The notes below the pieces were generated by a model. That model was given only the letters and a program-made list of their open reading frames with translations. It was not told the DNA's origin and did no database searches. From Anolis sagrei (lineage: Eukaryota > Chordata > Lepidosauria > Squamata > Anolidae): a stretch of DNA of 64,000 nt. Shown piece after piece: positions 22,120 to 32,848 of the stretch. Made by a program: the position numbers and the translations under genes. How positions within the stretch are numbered: position 1 is the stretch's first letter; each line of letters opens with the position of its first letter. The stretch is from NCBI RefSeq assembly GCF_037176765.1, contig NC_090034.1, positions 20,530,375 to 20,594,374 on the forward strand, written 5' to 3'.

Positions 22120-22600
22120 CGCAAGCCATGTGGACAATTTCAACAGGAAGGAAGAAACCATGAAAATTAACAAAGCTGGCTACCAGTATTTTAAAAAAAA
22201 AACCCTCTAAAATCAGGACAGTACATAAAGAGCAACACTCAAAAACAGGGGAATTCCAGACAGGAAACCATCATGTCAGGGGTGATTTGAATGCAATATT
22301 CCTGCTTCTTGGCAGGGGGTTGGACTGGATGGCCCATGAGGTCTCTTCCAACTCTTTGATTCTATGATTCTATGATTCTATGATCATCTAACACCTCCCA
22401 ACAAAGGATTCCACCAAGCAGGAAGCAGCCAGGCTTTGAAGCTTCAAGCCTACTCAATGCTAATTAAGCTGGCCAATTGCAAAATTCCCTAGTTTCCAAC
22501 AGACTTCGCAACCTCTGAGGAATGCCACATATGCAGGCGAAACGTCAGGAGAGAATGCTTCAGGAACATGGCCATACAGCTCGGAAAACTCACAGTAATC
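22120..22600 (+). repeat. Foldback-family body in its single-arm form
   Basis: It translates at its start to HVDNFNRKEETMKINK and then runs through the body to the arm CAGGCGAAACGTCAGGAGAG. A short CR1 3' end (about 22267-22384) interrupts it. It ends within 220 bp of the MSRB1 ATG. Confidence 0.65.
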
Positions 22601-22818
22601 CAATAATAAGCGCCGCGCGCCTGGCGGCGGATCCTGGTTGTCCGACAGCGCCCCCTGGCGCGCCTGCCGCTGGAACTGCAAGGCGGAGGCGGAGGAGGAA
22701 GGGAAAGAAAGGGAAGGAGGAGCCGCCCGGGGCGAAGGGCAGCAGGCAGGCAGGCAGGCAGTCAGGCAGTCGGTTACATAAAGGGCAGAGGCGGACGGAG
22801 AGACCCGCTTGCACCGCC
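22600..22818 (+). promoter_or_regulatory. MSRB1: MSRB1 GC-rich promoter and 5' UTR
   Basis: CpG density rises sharply after the AT-rich upstream DNA, with GGCGG and GCGCC clusters and no TATA box. A CAGG microrepeat (about 22742-22765) precedes the start codon. The exact transcription start cannot be placed. Confidence 0.6.
22646..22661 (-). promoter_or_regulatory. CTCF-like binding motif
   Basis: The minus strand reads GCGCCAGGGGGCGCTG, a close fit to the CTCF core CCAGGGGGCGC. It lies about 160 bp upstream of the MSRB1 ATG. Confidence 0.6.
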
Positions 22819-25800
22819 ATGTCCTTCTGCACCTTCTCCGGGGGAGAGGTCTATCAGAACCACTTCGAGGCCGGTCAGTGCGGGAGAAGGGAGCCCAGGC
22901 TTTGTTTCGGGGTGGTCTTCTTTTGGGATCTAGTGAAACAGGCTCCAGGGAGATGCTTCCCCGTGGGGCCAAGGCCTGAGATTGATTACAAGGGACCTCC
23001 ACTCCAGATCCTGTGGATGTAGCATTCAAGATGATGATGATGATAATAATAATAATAATAATAATAATATAATGGTATGGTAGTAATTATAAATATAACA
23101 TAATAATAAAATGGTATCATAATATAATCGTATAAGAATATTATATTGGAAAAAATTATATAATAATAATAATAATAATAGATAGTAATAACATCATGGT
23201 AAAATAATAATAGTAATAATAATAATATAATTGTATAATATAACAACAACAATAATGGAATAGTAATAGTATAATAATATGATATAATAATATAATGAAA
23301 TAGTATTGATAATAATGGAATAGTAACATAATGGTGTAATAATAATACAATGTAATAATAATATGATGGTATAATAATATTAGAATGGAATAATAATATA
23401 ATGGAATAGTAATAATATGATGGTATAATAATATTGTAATGGTATAATAATATAATGGTATAATAATAATACAATGGAATAATAATATTATAATGGAATA
23501 ATTATATAATAATATAATGGAATAGTAATAACATCATGGTATAATAATATTATAATGTTATAATAATATAATGGTATAATAGTATAATAAGAATATTATA
23601 ATGGAATAGTAATAATTATGTAATAATAATAATAATGGAATAGTAATAACATCATGATATAATAATAATGGTATAACAACAATAATAGTATTAACAGTAG
23701 TATAATATGATATAATAATAATATGGTATAATAATATGAAATAGCAATAATAATAATAATAATAATGGAAAAGTAACATAATGGTATAACAATATAATGG
23801 TATAATATAATGGAATAGTAATAACATGATGGTATAATAATATTATAATGGAAAAGTAACATAATGGTATAACAATATAATGGTATAACAATATAATAGA
23901 ATAGTAATGACATGATGGTATAATATTATAATGGTATAATAATATTATAATGGAATAGTAATAACGTAATGGTAAAATAATATAATGGAATAATAATATT
24001 AATAATAATAATGCATTCCTATCTGTGTTGGATATCTGTTTTGATAGACTCCATGTACGCTATCCTTGGCAGTCCGTATACAATATTATAAGAGTGGTTA
24101 TATTTCGACTCCCACTCCCATCATGCTGGTTCAAGGATTCTGGGATTAACAGTCCAAAAAGAGCCCCACTTCTAGGCTGCAGCAAGTCAGGTTTTATGGG
24201 GTTGTTCATCAAGTTGCCTCTCTATGTAAGACTTTCATAGGGGTTATCTTCGGGAACAAATCCCGCCTTGTCTTGAGTATATACAGGTAAGTCCCCACGT
24301 TAAGAGCAAGATTGGTTCTGTAGGTTTGTTCTTAATTTGTTTGCAAGTCGGAGGAGGGACATTTTTTCAGTGTAACTCCAGCCACAGATGTATATCTTTG
24401 TGAGCCGGGGACTGCCTGTGATTGACATTACAGCCCTGTTTTCCCTGCAGGAATGTACGTTTGCTCCAAATGCGGCTTTGAGCTGTTCTCCAGCAAATCC
24501 AAATATGCCCATTCCTCTCCTTGGCCAGCGTTCACCGAAACCATCCACGACGACAGCGTCACCAAGTACTTAGAACGCCCCAATGCCTTCAAAGTAAGCA
24601 ATCGGATCAAACATTCATTACTTTTTTCACTCTCTTTGCACCAGGAATTCAATCAGATATCATTTTGGATCCCAGTGCTTTCAGTTTCCCTGATGTTACT
24701 TTCTGTTCCTCCCTTATCGGTGTGCTATTTTTTCATTAGTTCTCGTAAGTTGTTTGTTAAATTTGTACTTGCAATGGATAGCTGACACGTGGGCTTCCCT
24801 AATACTTTTTTGTTTCCATTTTGTACATCTTAGAAGCTTCCCAAAGTCAGTTTTATTTTCGGCACAAGGAAGCAAAGCAAAGCCAAAAAAATCTGCCTCT
24901 CCTCTTTAGATTTATTTATTTATTTACTATATTTCTATACTGCCCTTCTCAGCCCAAGGGCGACTCAGGGCGGTTTACAAAACGGCACGATTTGATGCCA
25001 CAATAATATAAAAACAGTTAAAAGCATATGACATACATAAAATTGCATACGTTCAATAAAAACATAAATCCTCTGCATCATATTACCAAAATCATTATCC
25101 GATCGCAATTGTCCAGCCGTTCCGAGGTCAAGGAAAAAATATTATCTTATCTGCTACACTGCATTTGAGAAAGCCTGGCTGTATAGCCATGTTCCAGAAG
25201 CATTATCTCCTGACATTTTGCCCACATCTATGGCAGGCATCCTCAGAGGTTGTGTGGTCCGCTGGAAACTAGGCAAGTGGGGTTTATATATCTGAGGAAT
25301 GTCAGAACTCTTGTCTGTTTGAGGCAAGCGTGAATGTTGCAAGTGGCCATCAAATCTAGGGCACACACTAATTAAAAACAAAACAAAACAAATATTTGCT
25401 GGTGAATTTAATGTGCTGCAGCAAAAAAGTGAACCCTTTCCAATGAGTTTTCATTACCAATTATTCTTTGACATGCATTTGTTCTTATATATGCACAAAC
25501 GAGAGGGGAAAGTGCAAAAAACACACAATTCTTGCATCTAGTTTTACAAGGAGAAAAAACCTATTTTTTGCCAAACTTTTCCTGATATGCTAATAAGAAG
25601 AAAACCTAAAGTGAAAACAAAAACAATCTACAGACATTACATTTTGATCAATTTTTAAATGGTAAAATACAGCACTAGATGACAAGCTAGGATGCTGTGC
25701 ATTGCCTTCAAGTAAATATGGTACAGTAGAGTCTCACTTATCCAACCTTTGCTCATCCAATGTTCTGTATTATCCAACGCAGTCTGCCTCCCGTCCGGAT

Positions 25801-27213
25801 CCACAGCTGTTTCAATACATTGTGATATTTTGGTGCTAAATTCTTAAATACAGTAATTCCTAGACAACCTTATTGAAGTGCTTTTTCTGTCAATTTGTTG
25901 TAAAACATGATGTTTTGGTGCTTAATTTGTAAAATCATAACGTAATTTGGTGTTTAATAGGCTTTTCCTTAATCCCTCCTTATTATCCAGTATTTTTGCT
26001 TATCCAGCGTTCTGCCGACCTGTATATGTTGGATAAGTGAGTCTCTACTGTACTTGCTAAACTGGTAAAAGAGCTACTGCAATTTCAAATGAGATGAAAT
26101 CAATACCACTATGTAACACAATTTTTGTTCTTGGGTTATAAATGTCATTTCCTAATTGGTTCTGTCATAAAAACATGGAAAAGGTTTATTGAACTGCAAA
26201 AACTTTGTCTTTGCAGGAAGGACATCCTGCAGCACGTTTTGCTATAGTTTTTCAATGAATATCTCATAGAGTCTCGAACAATTCAACAGAGTTTGTGCTA
26301 CAAAAACAAAGTTTCTGGAGCATAACAACTCCCTTCAAAGTAAGGGCCGTACAGTTAAACAGGAAATAACATTTTCAAACCAGGAACAGAAGCTTTTTTA
26401 ATGTCCTTGGCATTGCCCACATTGGGTTGATCTGCTTAAAACGTCTGAATAATCAAAGGCTCCCATAGATGTAGCTGTTCAAATCATAAGGAGGAAGCCT
26501 CTAATTGAAGATGCAGGAGCCCTTGAATAAACATTGTAGATGCCTGTACATCCTCGTATGGAAGTAATGATTGTTTTCCTTGCGATGTTGGTATTTTAGG
26601 CCATTTCCTGGGGTTATTTGGAGCACTGATTCAGAAAAGTGCATTGGATAGACAGACTGCACCGGCTCTTGTTTCATGATTTTCAATGGGTGACTGGTAG
26701 ATGGCATACATTCTGTATTTCAGAATCTAGAATGGATAAGGGGAAACCGGTGCCATTTTTGGAACTCATAGGTCAAATATATTCAGAACATTTGAGGCAA
26801 CAAAAGGTGTGTGAACCAGTGCAATGTTTCTTCCGAGGGCATCTGCGCCTTCGATTAGAAGCTTCCGGTCGCTTTTTCTACTGGAGCCCCTGGCCATTCG
26901 GAGGGGGTTCTCTCACTGTTCTCTATGCATTCCTTCCAGGTCTTGTGTGGCAAGTGCGGCAATGGTTTGGGCCATGAGTTTATTAATGACGGACCCAAGA
27001 AGGGCCAGTCCCGCTTCTGAATATTCAGCAGCTCTCTCAAATTTGTCCCTAAAGGTGAGTCGGCCTCCAAGTTGGACCCTCTTTCTCTGTTAGCTGAAAA
27101 TGTTGATGTGGTGTCTGTATGTTTCTTTACCTGCCCTTTGAGAGAAGAAAATCCTTTTATCCATCCCCTGGGTGCCATACAGTCTAGAAATAATTTCACA
27201 ACAGTAACTGCAG

Positions 27214-27259
<46 letters not shown>

Positions 27260-28401
27260 CTTACTATTGGATGTAAGGTCAGAGGAAGAGGTAAAAGGGG
27301 GTTTTGAGGACTTAAAAATATTGGCAAACAAAATGCTATAATATTCCATAAGCATCAGCTGAACATCTCCAAAGAAATAGTATAAGTAATAATGCTATGG
27401 GTATTCAATAAATAATGCAAATAATAATAATGTGGGTGCTAAATAAAGAATGCAAATAATAATGCTATGGGTACTAGATAACTAATACAAATATTACTAT
27501 GAGACCTAAATAAGTAAAACAAATAATATTATGCACACTGAATAAAGAAAACAAATTATAACACTATGGGCACTAAATAAATAATCTGAATACTAATATT
27601 ATGGGTACTGAATAAATAAAAATAATATGGGTGCTTAATAAATAATACAAATATTAATGCTATGGGTAATAGATAAATAATACAAATATGGGTACTAAAT
27701 AAGTAATGCAAATATTATTATGGTACTAAATAAGTAATGCAAAGAATACAAAAAGTAATCCTGTGGGCACTAAAGAAACAAAAATGCGATGGGTACTATC
27801 GATGCGGCAAATGCTACTAACAATAATACTAATAATTGGAACACTAATACTACTAATAATACATTGGAGGGAAGGATATTACAGGCCAAGATGAAGTACT
27901 CTGGCCACATCATGAGAAGAAAGGAAAGCTTAGAGAAGACAATGATGCTGGGGAAAATGGAAGGAAAAAGGAAGAGGGGCCGACCAAAGGCAAGATGGAT
28001 GGATGGGATCCTTCAAGTGACTGGCTTGGCTCTGAAGGAGCTGGGGGAGGTGACGGCTGACAGGGAGCTCTGGTGTGGGCTGGTCCATGAGGTCACGAAG
28101 AGTCAAAAGCAACTGAACGAAAGAACAGCAACAATACTAACAATATTAATCACATTGTACTAATAATATTACTAATCCTGCTGCTAATAATGACTATGAT
28201 GTTCAAAACGCACACAACTAGACTCAGAGTTTACTAACCCATCAGCTTGTGCTTCAAAGGACAGGTCTAAGGGCTTAACAAATACACAAAAGAGTGCCTA
28301 TGTTTTCATTTGGAATTAATGCTTTTAAGCCTGAAGTGAGAATAGGACTCTCTTTTGCTCTCTGTTTTCCAGACAAGGTTGAGAAGAGCTTGAGGAAGTA
28401 A
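22819..28401 (+). CDS. MSRB1: MSRB1, selenoprotein methionine-R-sulfoxide reductase B1
   Basis: MSRB1 reduces methionine-R-sulfoxide in proteins, in cytosol and nucleus, using selenocysteine. The exons are 22819-22873, 24451-24593, 26940-27054 and 28373-28401, with GT-AG borders and phases 1, 0, 1. They give 113 residues (human about 116). The start [17 protein letters not shown], zinc pairs CSKC (23-26) and CGKC (69-72), [11 protein letters not shown] and [16 protein letters not shown] are all present. TGA at 27018-27020 is residue 93, where the family has Sec, and coding resumes with [11 protein letters not shown]. The last exon (DKVEKSLRK then TAA) is short and the least certain; another acceptor near 28445 would give an unrelated tail. 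I could not place the required SECIS element in the 3' UTR by eye. Confidence 0.93.
23030..24015. repeat. AAT-derived low-complexity array in MSRB1 intron 1
   Basis: About 1 kb of words such as ATAATGGTATAATAATATTA and GGAATAGTAATAACATGATG repeats with irregular period. It looks like an expanded and mutated AAT run. Apparent Tyr/Ile-rich open frames are artefacts. Confidence 0.85.
24285..24420 (+). mobile_element. Shortened DNA transposon (6486 family)
   Basis: It starts CAGGTAAGTCCCCACGTTAA and ends GAGCCGGGGACTGCCTGTG, with most of the interior missing. It ends just before MSRB1 exon 2. Confidence 0.6.
24905..25075 (-). mobile_element. L2-like LINE 3' end
   Basis: ATTTATTTATTTACTATATT and CAGGGCGGTTTACAAAACGG are the reverse complement of the common lizard L2 tail. 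Confidence 0.6.
25170..25365 (-). repeat. Foldback-family arm and part of body
   Basis: The text from GTATAGCCATGTTCCAGAAG through GGCATCCTCAGAGGTTGTGT and GGGGTTTATATATCTGAGGA is one arm of the family only. Confidence 0.65.
25724..26050. mobile_element. Tigger-like non-autonomous DNA transposon, TA target
   Basis: The left end CAGTAGAGTCTCACTTATCC and the right end GGATAAGTGAGTCTCTACTG are near-perfect complements flanked by TA on both sides. The 327-bp element has no coding capacity. Confidence 0.8.
26113..26392 (+). repeat. Unnamed dispersed repeat, copy 1
   Basis: It shares GGTTATAAATGTCATTTCCT, GGACATCCTGCAGCAC and AACAGGAAATAACATTTTCA with 39735-40022 over about 280 bp. I see no TIR, tail or coding frame. 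Confidence 0.65.
26940..27054 (+). CDS. MSRB1: MSRB1 exon 3 with the selenocysteine codon
   Basis: The exon opens [14 protein letters not shown] and ends at AAAG|GTGAGT. The in-frame TGA after GQSRF is the catalytic Sec codon and not a stop, since the following residues [11 protein letters not shown] are family-conserved and a proper donor follows. Confidence 0.93.
27213..27260 (+). repeat. GATA/GACA microsatellite
   Basis: GATA units run directly into about nine GACA units, a Bkm-like pattern. Confidence 0.9.
27360..27790 (+). repeat. AAT-derived array with period about 30-40 bp
   Basis: TATGGGTACTAAATAAATAA-like words repeat across about 430 bp of MSRB1 intron 3. Confidence 0.8.
27858..28135 (+). 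mobile_element. RTE/BovB LINE 3' end
   Basis: The translation [20 protein letters not shown] and [19 protein letters not shown] is the BovB C-terminus, open to [12 protein letters not shown]. It is 5' truncated. Confidence 0.85.
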
Positions 28402-28980
28402 ACCGGTTTGGCTTCTGTTCCCTCCCCAATGTCTGTGTGTTTCAGGGGACCCATCCGTCCTATTCCCATCCAACCCACTGAGACCCTTCAACGTGGCCCA
28501 TCATCCCTAAGCAGAAGTTGAAAAGAAGGGTGGATAAATGAAGTCGCTTTCCATGCATTGTAATACCTTCCTGCTGTCATGTCTTTCATGTTGAAACGGT
28601 TCCAGTTTTTGGCCTTTTTCCCATTGAACCTTGGAAGCAACTCCCGATGTTTGGAGACAATCGTGTTGTCAAAGGTCTCCAATGCAAAATCCTGGAAGAA
28701 GGCCAACTTGGCTGATCCATTGCTGGATTCAGGGTGGGTTCCATACCCCATGAACACCAGCCCTTGTTGTGATCTACTTATACTGTAAAGCCCGGTTTAG
28801 TGACTTTTGGAGGACACTTCTGAGACGGAAGCAAGAGATGGAGGGCAAACACCCTAAAAGTCCATTTCTTACGGAAGGCCGGCTTGCAATTCGGCCACGA
28901 AAGCCATTTTTCTTCCTCCTTCAACTCAGGAGTTTCTGCCTTTGGGTGTCCAGTTGTTGATCCCAAAGATAAAACGGTTA
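28402..28980 (+). other. MSRB1: Presumed MSRB1 3' UTR
   Basis: This is mostly non-repetitive sequence after the stop codon. A SECIS hairpin (ATGA, apical AA, TGA quartet) should lie here. Possible ATGA starts at about 28538 and 28751 did not give a convincing stem by eye. No clear polyadenylation signal was found before 28980. Confidence 0.4.
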
Positions 28981-28981
28981 T

Positions 28982-29192
28982 TGTAAAATGCATCTACGCT
29001 GTGGAATTAATGCAGTTTGACCTCACTTGAATTGCTATGGCTCAATGCTATGAAAGTATGGCAGTTGCAGTTTCACAAGGTCTTTCACCGTCTCTGCCAA
29101 AGTGGGATGGTGCTTTGCCAAACTACAAATCCCATAATTCCTTAGTCATTCAAGTGGCATCCAACTACATAATTGTGCAGTGTAGATGCGCC
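28982..29192 (+). mobile_element. Palindromic MITE copy, full length
   Basis: It starts TGCATCTACGCTGTGGAATT and ends TGCAGTGTAGATGCGCCC, with inner GAAAGTATGGCAGTTGCAGT facing CAAACTACAAATCCCATAAT. Confidence 0.75.
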
Positions 29193-29324
29193 CCTGGAGA
29201 TGTTTCCTCTTCTAAACAAGGACAATCCATACATCGTGTCCTGCTGCTATCTAAATTTTGGGAGGACACTCCTTAAAAAAAACATTGAGTTGCTTGACCT
29301 ATATCCTTCCTGTAAACCACATTA

Positions 29325-29490
29325 CACCACAATTTAACGCAGTTCAACACCGCTTGCATTGCCCTGGCTCAGGGCTATGGATTCCTGGGAGTTCTAGTAT
29401 AGGTGAGGCACTCCAGGATCCCATAGCCTTGAGCCAAGGCAGTCCCAAGTGGGACCAAACTGCATTAAGTCAACAGTGTAGATGCAGACC
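29325..29490 (+). mobile_element. Palindromic MITE copy, partial
   Basis: CCACAATTTAACGCAGTTCA to AACAGTGTAGATGCAGACC keeps the family order with a shortened middle. Confidence 0.65.
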
Positions 29491-29499
29491 CCATCTTTG

Positions 29500-30030
29500 A
29501 ACCTTGATTTTTATTTTTAACGGTTGGGCCCCCAATTCCCTTTTGCATTTTTTGGCATAGCCTCACTGTATGAATCACCTCTGCATAAACCTTTCCAGGA
29601 TGGCAGAGGCGAGGAAAATTGGCGTGAGCTCATGCCCCAAAATGCACTAAATATATTATTTCATCTTGAGATCACCGTCCTTTTTCCGCTGTTAGAGCCC
29701 TTGTGCCTTCAATGCCGCCTCCATCCTTTCCCGGAGGGTATTTATTTGGATGACAGAAAAACTCTGGATTGGGGCGCTCTCTCAGGAACCCAAAGATGGC
29801 GAGCTATTTGTCGTCGGACTTTCTATCTGTGAAAAGCATGGAACGGGTACCTGCCCGGTGCCCATTTCTTGCATTTTGATTGCTGCAAAAACAAAACACC
29901 CTGTTTGCATGTTTGCCTGGGAACTCACTGCAGCAATCAATTGGGTTGCCACTTAACTGAGTGAGTTTCCACGTCATAAATGCGCACAAAGAAGAGCAAA
30001 CGTACATTCTCTTGCATTCGCCGATTGCAG
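29500..30030. other. Intergenic, no recognised feature
   Basis: No exon, repeat family or RNA gene was recognised. A short conserved-looking stretch cannot be excluded. Confidence 0.4.
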
Positions 30031-30034
30031 GAAA

Positions 30035-30515
30035 TCTGGGGTGCATCCACATTAGAATCAATGCAGTTTGCAATGGCTCAAGGTCCACACAGTCCTCAGA
30101 GTTGTAGTTTGCTAAGGCACTCCAAAATGGACAGAGCAGGCTCAAAGCCTTGCAAAACTACAACTCCCAGAATCCCATAGCTGTTGAATTGGTGCCAAAG
30201 TACATCCATTCTACATTGTAGATGCAATTTGGTGTCACTTTAACTGTTGTGGCTGAATGCTGTGGGGTCCTGGGAGTTATAGTTTGCTGGGGCCTTGGAA
30301 AACTATAACTCTCAGGATCCCATAGCCATTCAAATGGTGCCAAAGGACATCCGTTCTACAGTGTAGATGTAGCTGAGGTCACCTTAACTGCTGTGGCTGA
30401 ATGCTATGGGGTCCTGGGAGTTGTAGTTTGCAGAAGCCTTGGAATATTATAACTCCCAGGATCCCATAGGTGACAAACTGCATCCGTTCCACTGTCTAGA
30501 TGCACCTATTGTGCA
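30035..30515 (+). mobile_element. Three adjoining palindromic MITE copies
   Basis: Three successive units, about 30035-30220, 30210-30370 and 30360-30510, each hold TCCTGGGAGTT(A/G)TAGTTTG and GATCCCATAG-type halves and share their GTAGATG borders. This suggests local tandem duplication or insertion into each other's ends. Confidence 0.7.
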
Positions 30516-31314
30516 TTCACAAACCTTGCAAATTTGTATTGGAAGGCCTCTCGAAACTCAGGCGGGCCGCATTCGGCTTATTGCACCATATATATTGTAT
30601 ATTGCACAAAAAACGTAATCACCTCTAAGGGCTGATTCATGGGATTTACTTGAAATCGTTTTCAGTTCCTTCCTCTTTTGCCTTGCCTCACAATGACCTT
30701 TCTTCCTGTTTCTGAAAAAGAAGGACTCCTTGCAAAACCTGGAGTTTTCTTTCATTGCTGTCGATGGCATTGGATTTCATTGGCCATTAAATGTCCATCT
30801 AGGCCAGTGGTTCTTCCACTTGTTTGGAACTACATCTCCCATCATGTCATAGACATGATGAGCATGAGCAAACTTTGGTCCTCCAAGTGTTTTGGACTGT
30901 AGATGCATCCATTTGTGCTAATGTGTCTTTTGATTTTTTCCTCTCTCGTATGCTGAGATTCCTAACCAGCTATATTGTTTTGATGAATCTACCTTCTCAG
31001 GAAACATTATTATAACTCTTGAATGTAAATGTTCCAGCTTAGCGTTTGGGGCTTGGCTTGTTCTTTCATATACACAGATCTGATCACAATAATAAATCAA
31101 TCAATCCTGACACAAGAAAGAGTAGTCTTATTTTATTCTATCTGCGATCACAAATCTTAGCAGTGTCCCCCCCCCCAAAGGCCATCTAGTCCAACCCCTT
31201 AGACATGCAGGGATGCACAATAAAAGCACTCCTGAATGATGCCCATCCTGTCTCTTGTTTTGAAAGACTTCCCAAAAAGAGAGTCTGTCGGGCTTTTAAG
31301 GCCCATGATTGCTC

Positions 31315-32065
31315 TTAGGTTGGATCTACACTGCTATATAATCCAGTTGACCTGCTTTGAACTGGATTACAAGGCAATGTAGACTCATATAATCCAGTTC
31401 AAACCAGACAATGAACTGCCTTACTGGATTACATGGCAGTGTAGATGCATATAATCCAGTTCAAACCAGCTTTGGTCGTCTGGATGATACGGCAGCGTAG
31501 GAGGGGCCCAGGTTTCTGAATTCAGGTGATCTGCTTTAAACTGGATTATATGAGTCTACATTGCTATATAATCCACTTCACTCAATTTCAGAAACTGGAT
31601 TACACAAGTCTATACTGCTATATAATCCAGTTCGAAGCAGAGGATCTGGATTAAGAAACTGGATTATACGTGCCTACACTGCTATCTAACCTAGTTCGAA
31701 GCAGATGATCCGGATTCAAAAACTGATTTATACGAGCCTACACTGCTATATAACCCAGTTCGAAGAAGGTGATCTGAATTCAGAAACTGGATGATATGAA
31801 TCCACACTGCTATATAATCCAGTTTGAAGGAGATGATCCAGATTCAGAAACTGGATTATACAAGTCAACACTGCTATATAATCCAGTTTGAAGCAGATGA
31901 TTCAGAAACTGGATTATACAAATCTACACTGCTATATAATCCAGTTCGAAGCAGATGATTCAGAAACTGGATTATACAAATCTACACTGCTATATAATCC
32001 AGTTCTAAGAAGATGATCCGGATTCAGAAACTGGATTATATGGCACTGTAGATGGGGCCTTATGG
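31315..32065 (+). repeat. MITE-derived tandem array, about 60-bp unit
   Basis: The word ACTGCTATATAATCCAGTT recurs at about 31331, 31562, 31616, 31678, 31741, 31805, 31869, 31927 and 31986, mostly 58-64 bp apart. Each unit also has a complementary AACTGGATTATA word, so single units can form hairpins. Confidence 0.8.
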
Positions 32066-32069
32066 CAAT

Positions 32070-32285
32070 GAAGGGTGCGTCTACACTGGGGAATTAATGC
32101 AGTTCGGCATTACTTCAATTGCGCGCACAGTGGGAATGAATGGGATGTGTAGTTTGCTAAGGCCATCTCAAATTAGTGTGTGGTTTGCGAAGGCCTTCTC
32201 AAACTACAACTTCAATCAACCCATTGCCTTGAGCCCTGCTATGGAGTTTTAAAGGGTGTCAAACCGGGTTAATTCCACAGTGTAG
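32070..32285 (+). mobile_element. Palindromic MITE copy
   Basis: It starts GTGCGTCTACACTGGGGAAT and ends AATTCCACAGTGTAGA. Confidence 0.65.
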
Positions 32286-32286
32286 A

Positions 32287-32471
32287 CCAGGCATGGGCAA
32301 TCTCGGGCCCTCCAAGTGTTTTGGACTCCAACTCCCACTATTCCCAACAGCCTCAGGCCCCTTCCTTTTCCCCCCTCAGGCGCTTAAGCGGCTGAGGGGG
32401 GGAAAGGAAGGGGCCTGAGGCTGTTGGGAATGGTGGGAGTTGGAGTCCAAAACACCTATACCCATGCCTGG
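32287..32471. mobile_element. Palindromic hAT-like MITE with an extended GC hairpin
   Basis: The outer ends are CAGGCATGGGC and CCCATGCCTGG. The centre is a long inverted repeat, CAGGCCCCTTCCTTTTCCCC facing GGGGAAAGGAAGGGGCCTG, around GGCGCTTAAGCGGC. It is longer and more GC-rich than its relatives. Confidence 0.75.
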
Positions 32472-32739
32472 TATAGAAGGACCCCAAGTTCCCCTGTTAT
32501 GTATTTTAAAGTGGGGGAATCCCTTTTGAATCCACACAGTTGAATTAAATGCGGGTTTGGCATCCCTGAGTCAAGGTTATGGGGGTCCTGGGAGCTGTAG
32601 TTTGGCCTTAGAGGGCTGGGGGAATCCCCAAACTTTCAGCTCTCAGAATCCCATGGCACCCAATCATTCCACATCATGGATCCAGAGGAGAGCCAACCGG
32701 AAGCTCTTCTTCCCTCCCTCTCCAAGGCGCTCTAGGGGT

Positions 32740-32848
32740 TTTCACGCTAGAGAGAGGGAGAGGCCGGAAATGACGTCATTTGGGGCGTTGGCGCGGAAAT
32801 CAAAACGAACCGGACGGCCGCTTGGAAGGAGGCAGGAAGTGAAGCCAG
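32740..32848 (+). promoter_or_regulatory. Promoter and non-coding first exon of the unrecognised gene
   Basis: A CpG-rich island carries CCGGAAATGACGTCA (32764-32778, ETS next to CRE) and TTGGCGCGGAAA (32788-32799, E2F-like). A donor CCAG|GTAGGA at 32849 closes the presumed exon. The linked coding exon at 37118 begins with an acceptor and 48 untranslated bases before its ATG. Linkage is inferred from position and strand. Confidence 0.6.

Noticed and set aside
22460-23029. 189-residue minus-strand open frame over the MSRB1 promoter
   Set aside because: It is a GC-rich antisense frame that ends in foldback-repeat text; no family content.
22986-23913. Tyr/Ile-rich membrane-like open frames
   Set aside because: They are translations of AAT-derived low-complexity DNA.
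28445-28515. Alternative last exon of MSRB1
   Set aside because: The acceptor is fair but the tail it gives is unlike the family; the exon at 28373 is shorter and fits the family length better. Not fully excluded.
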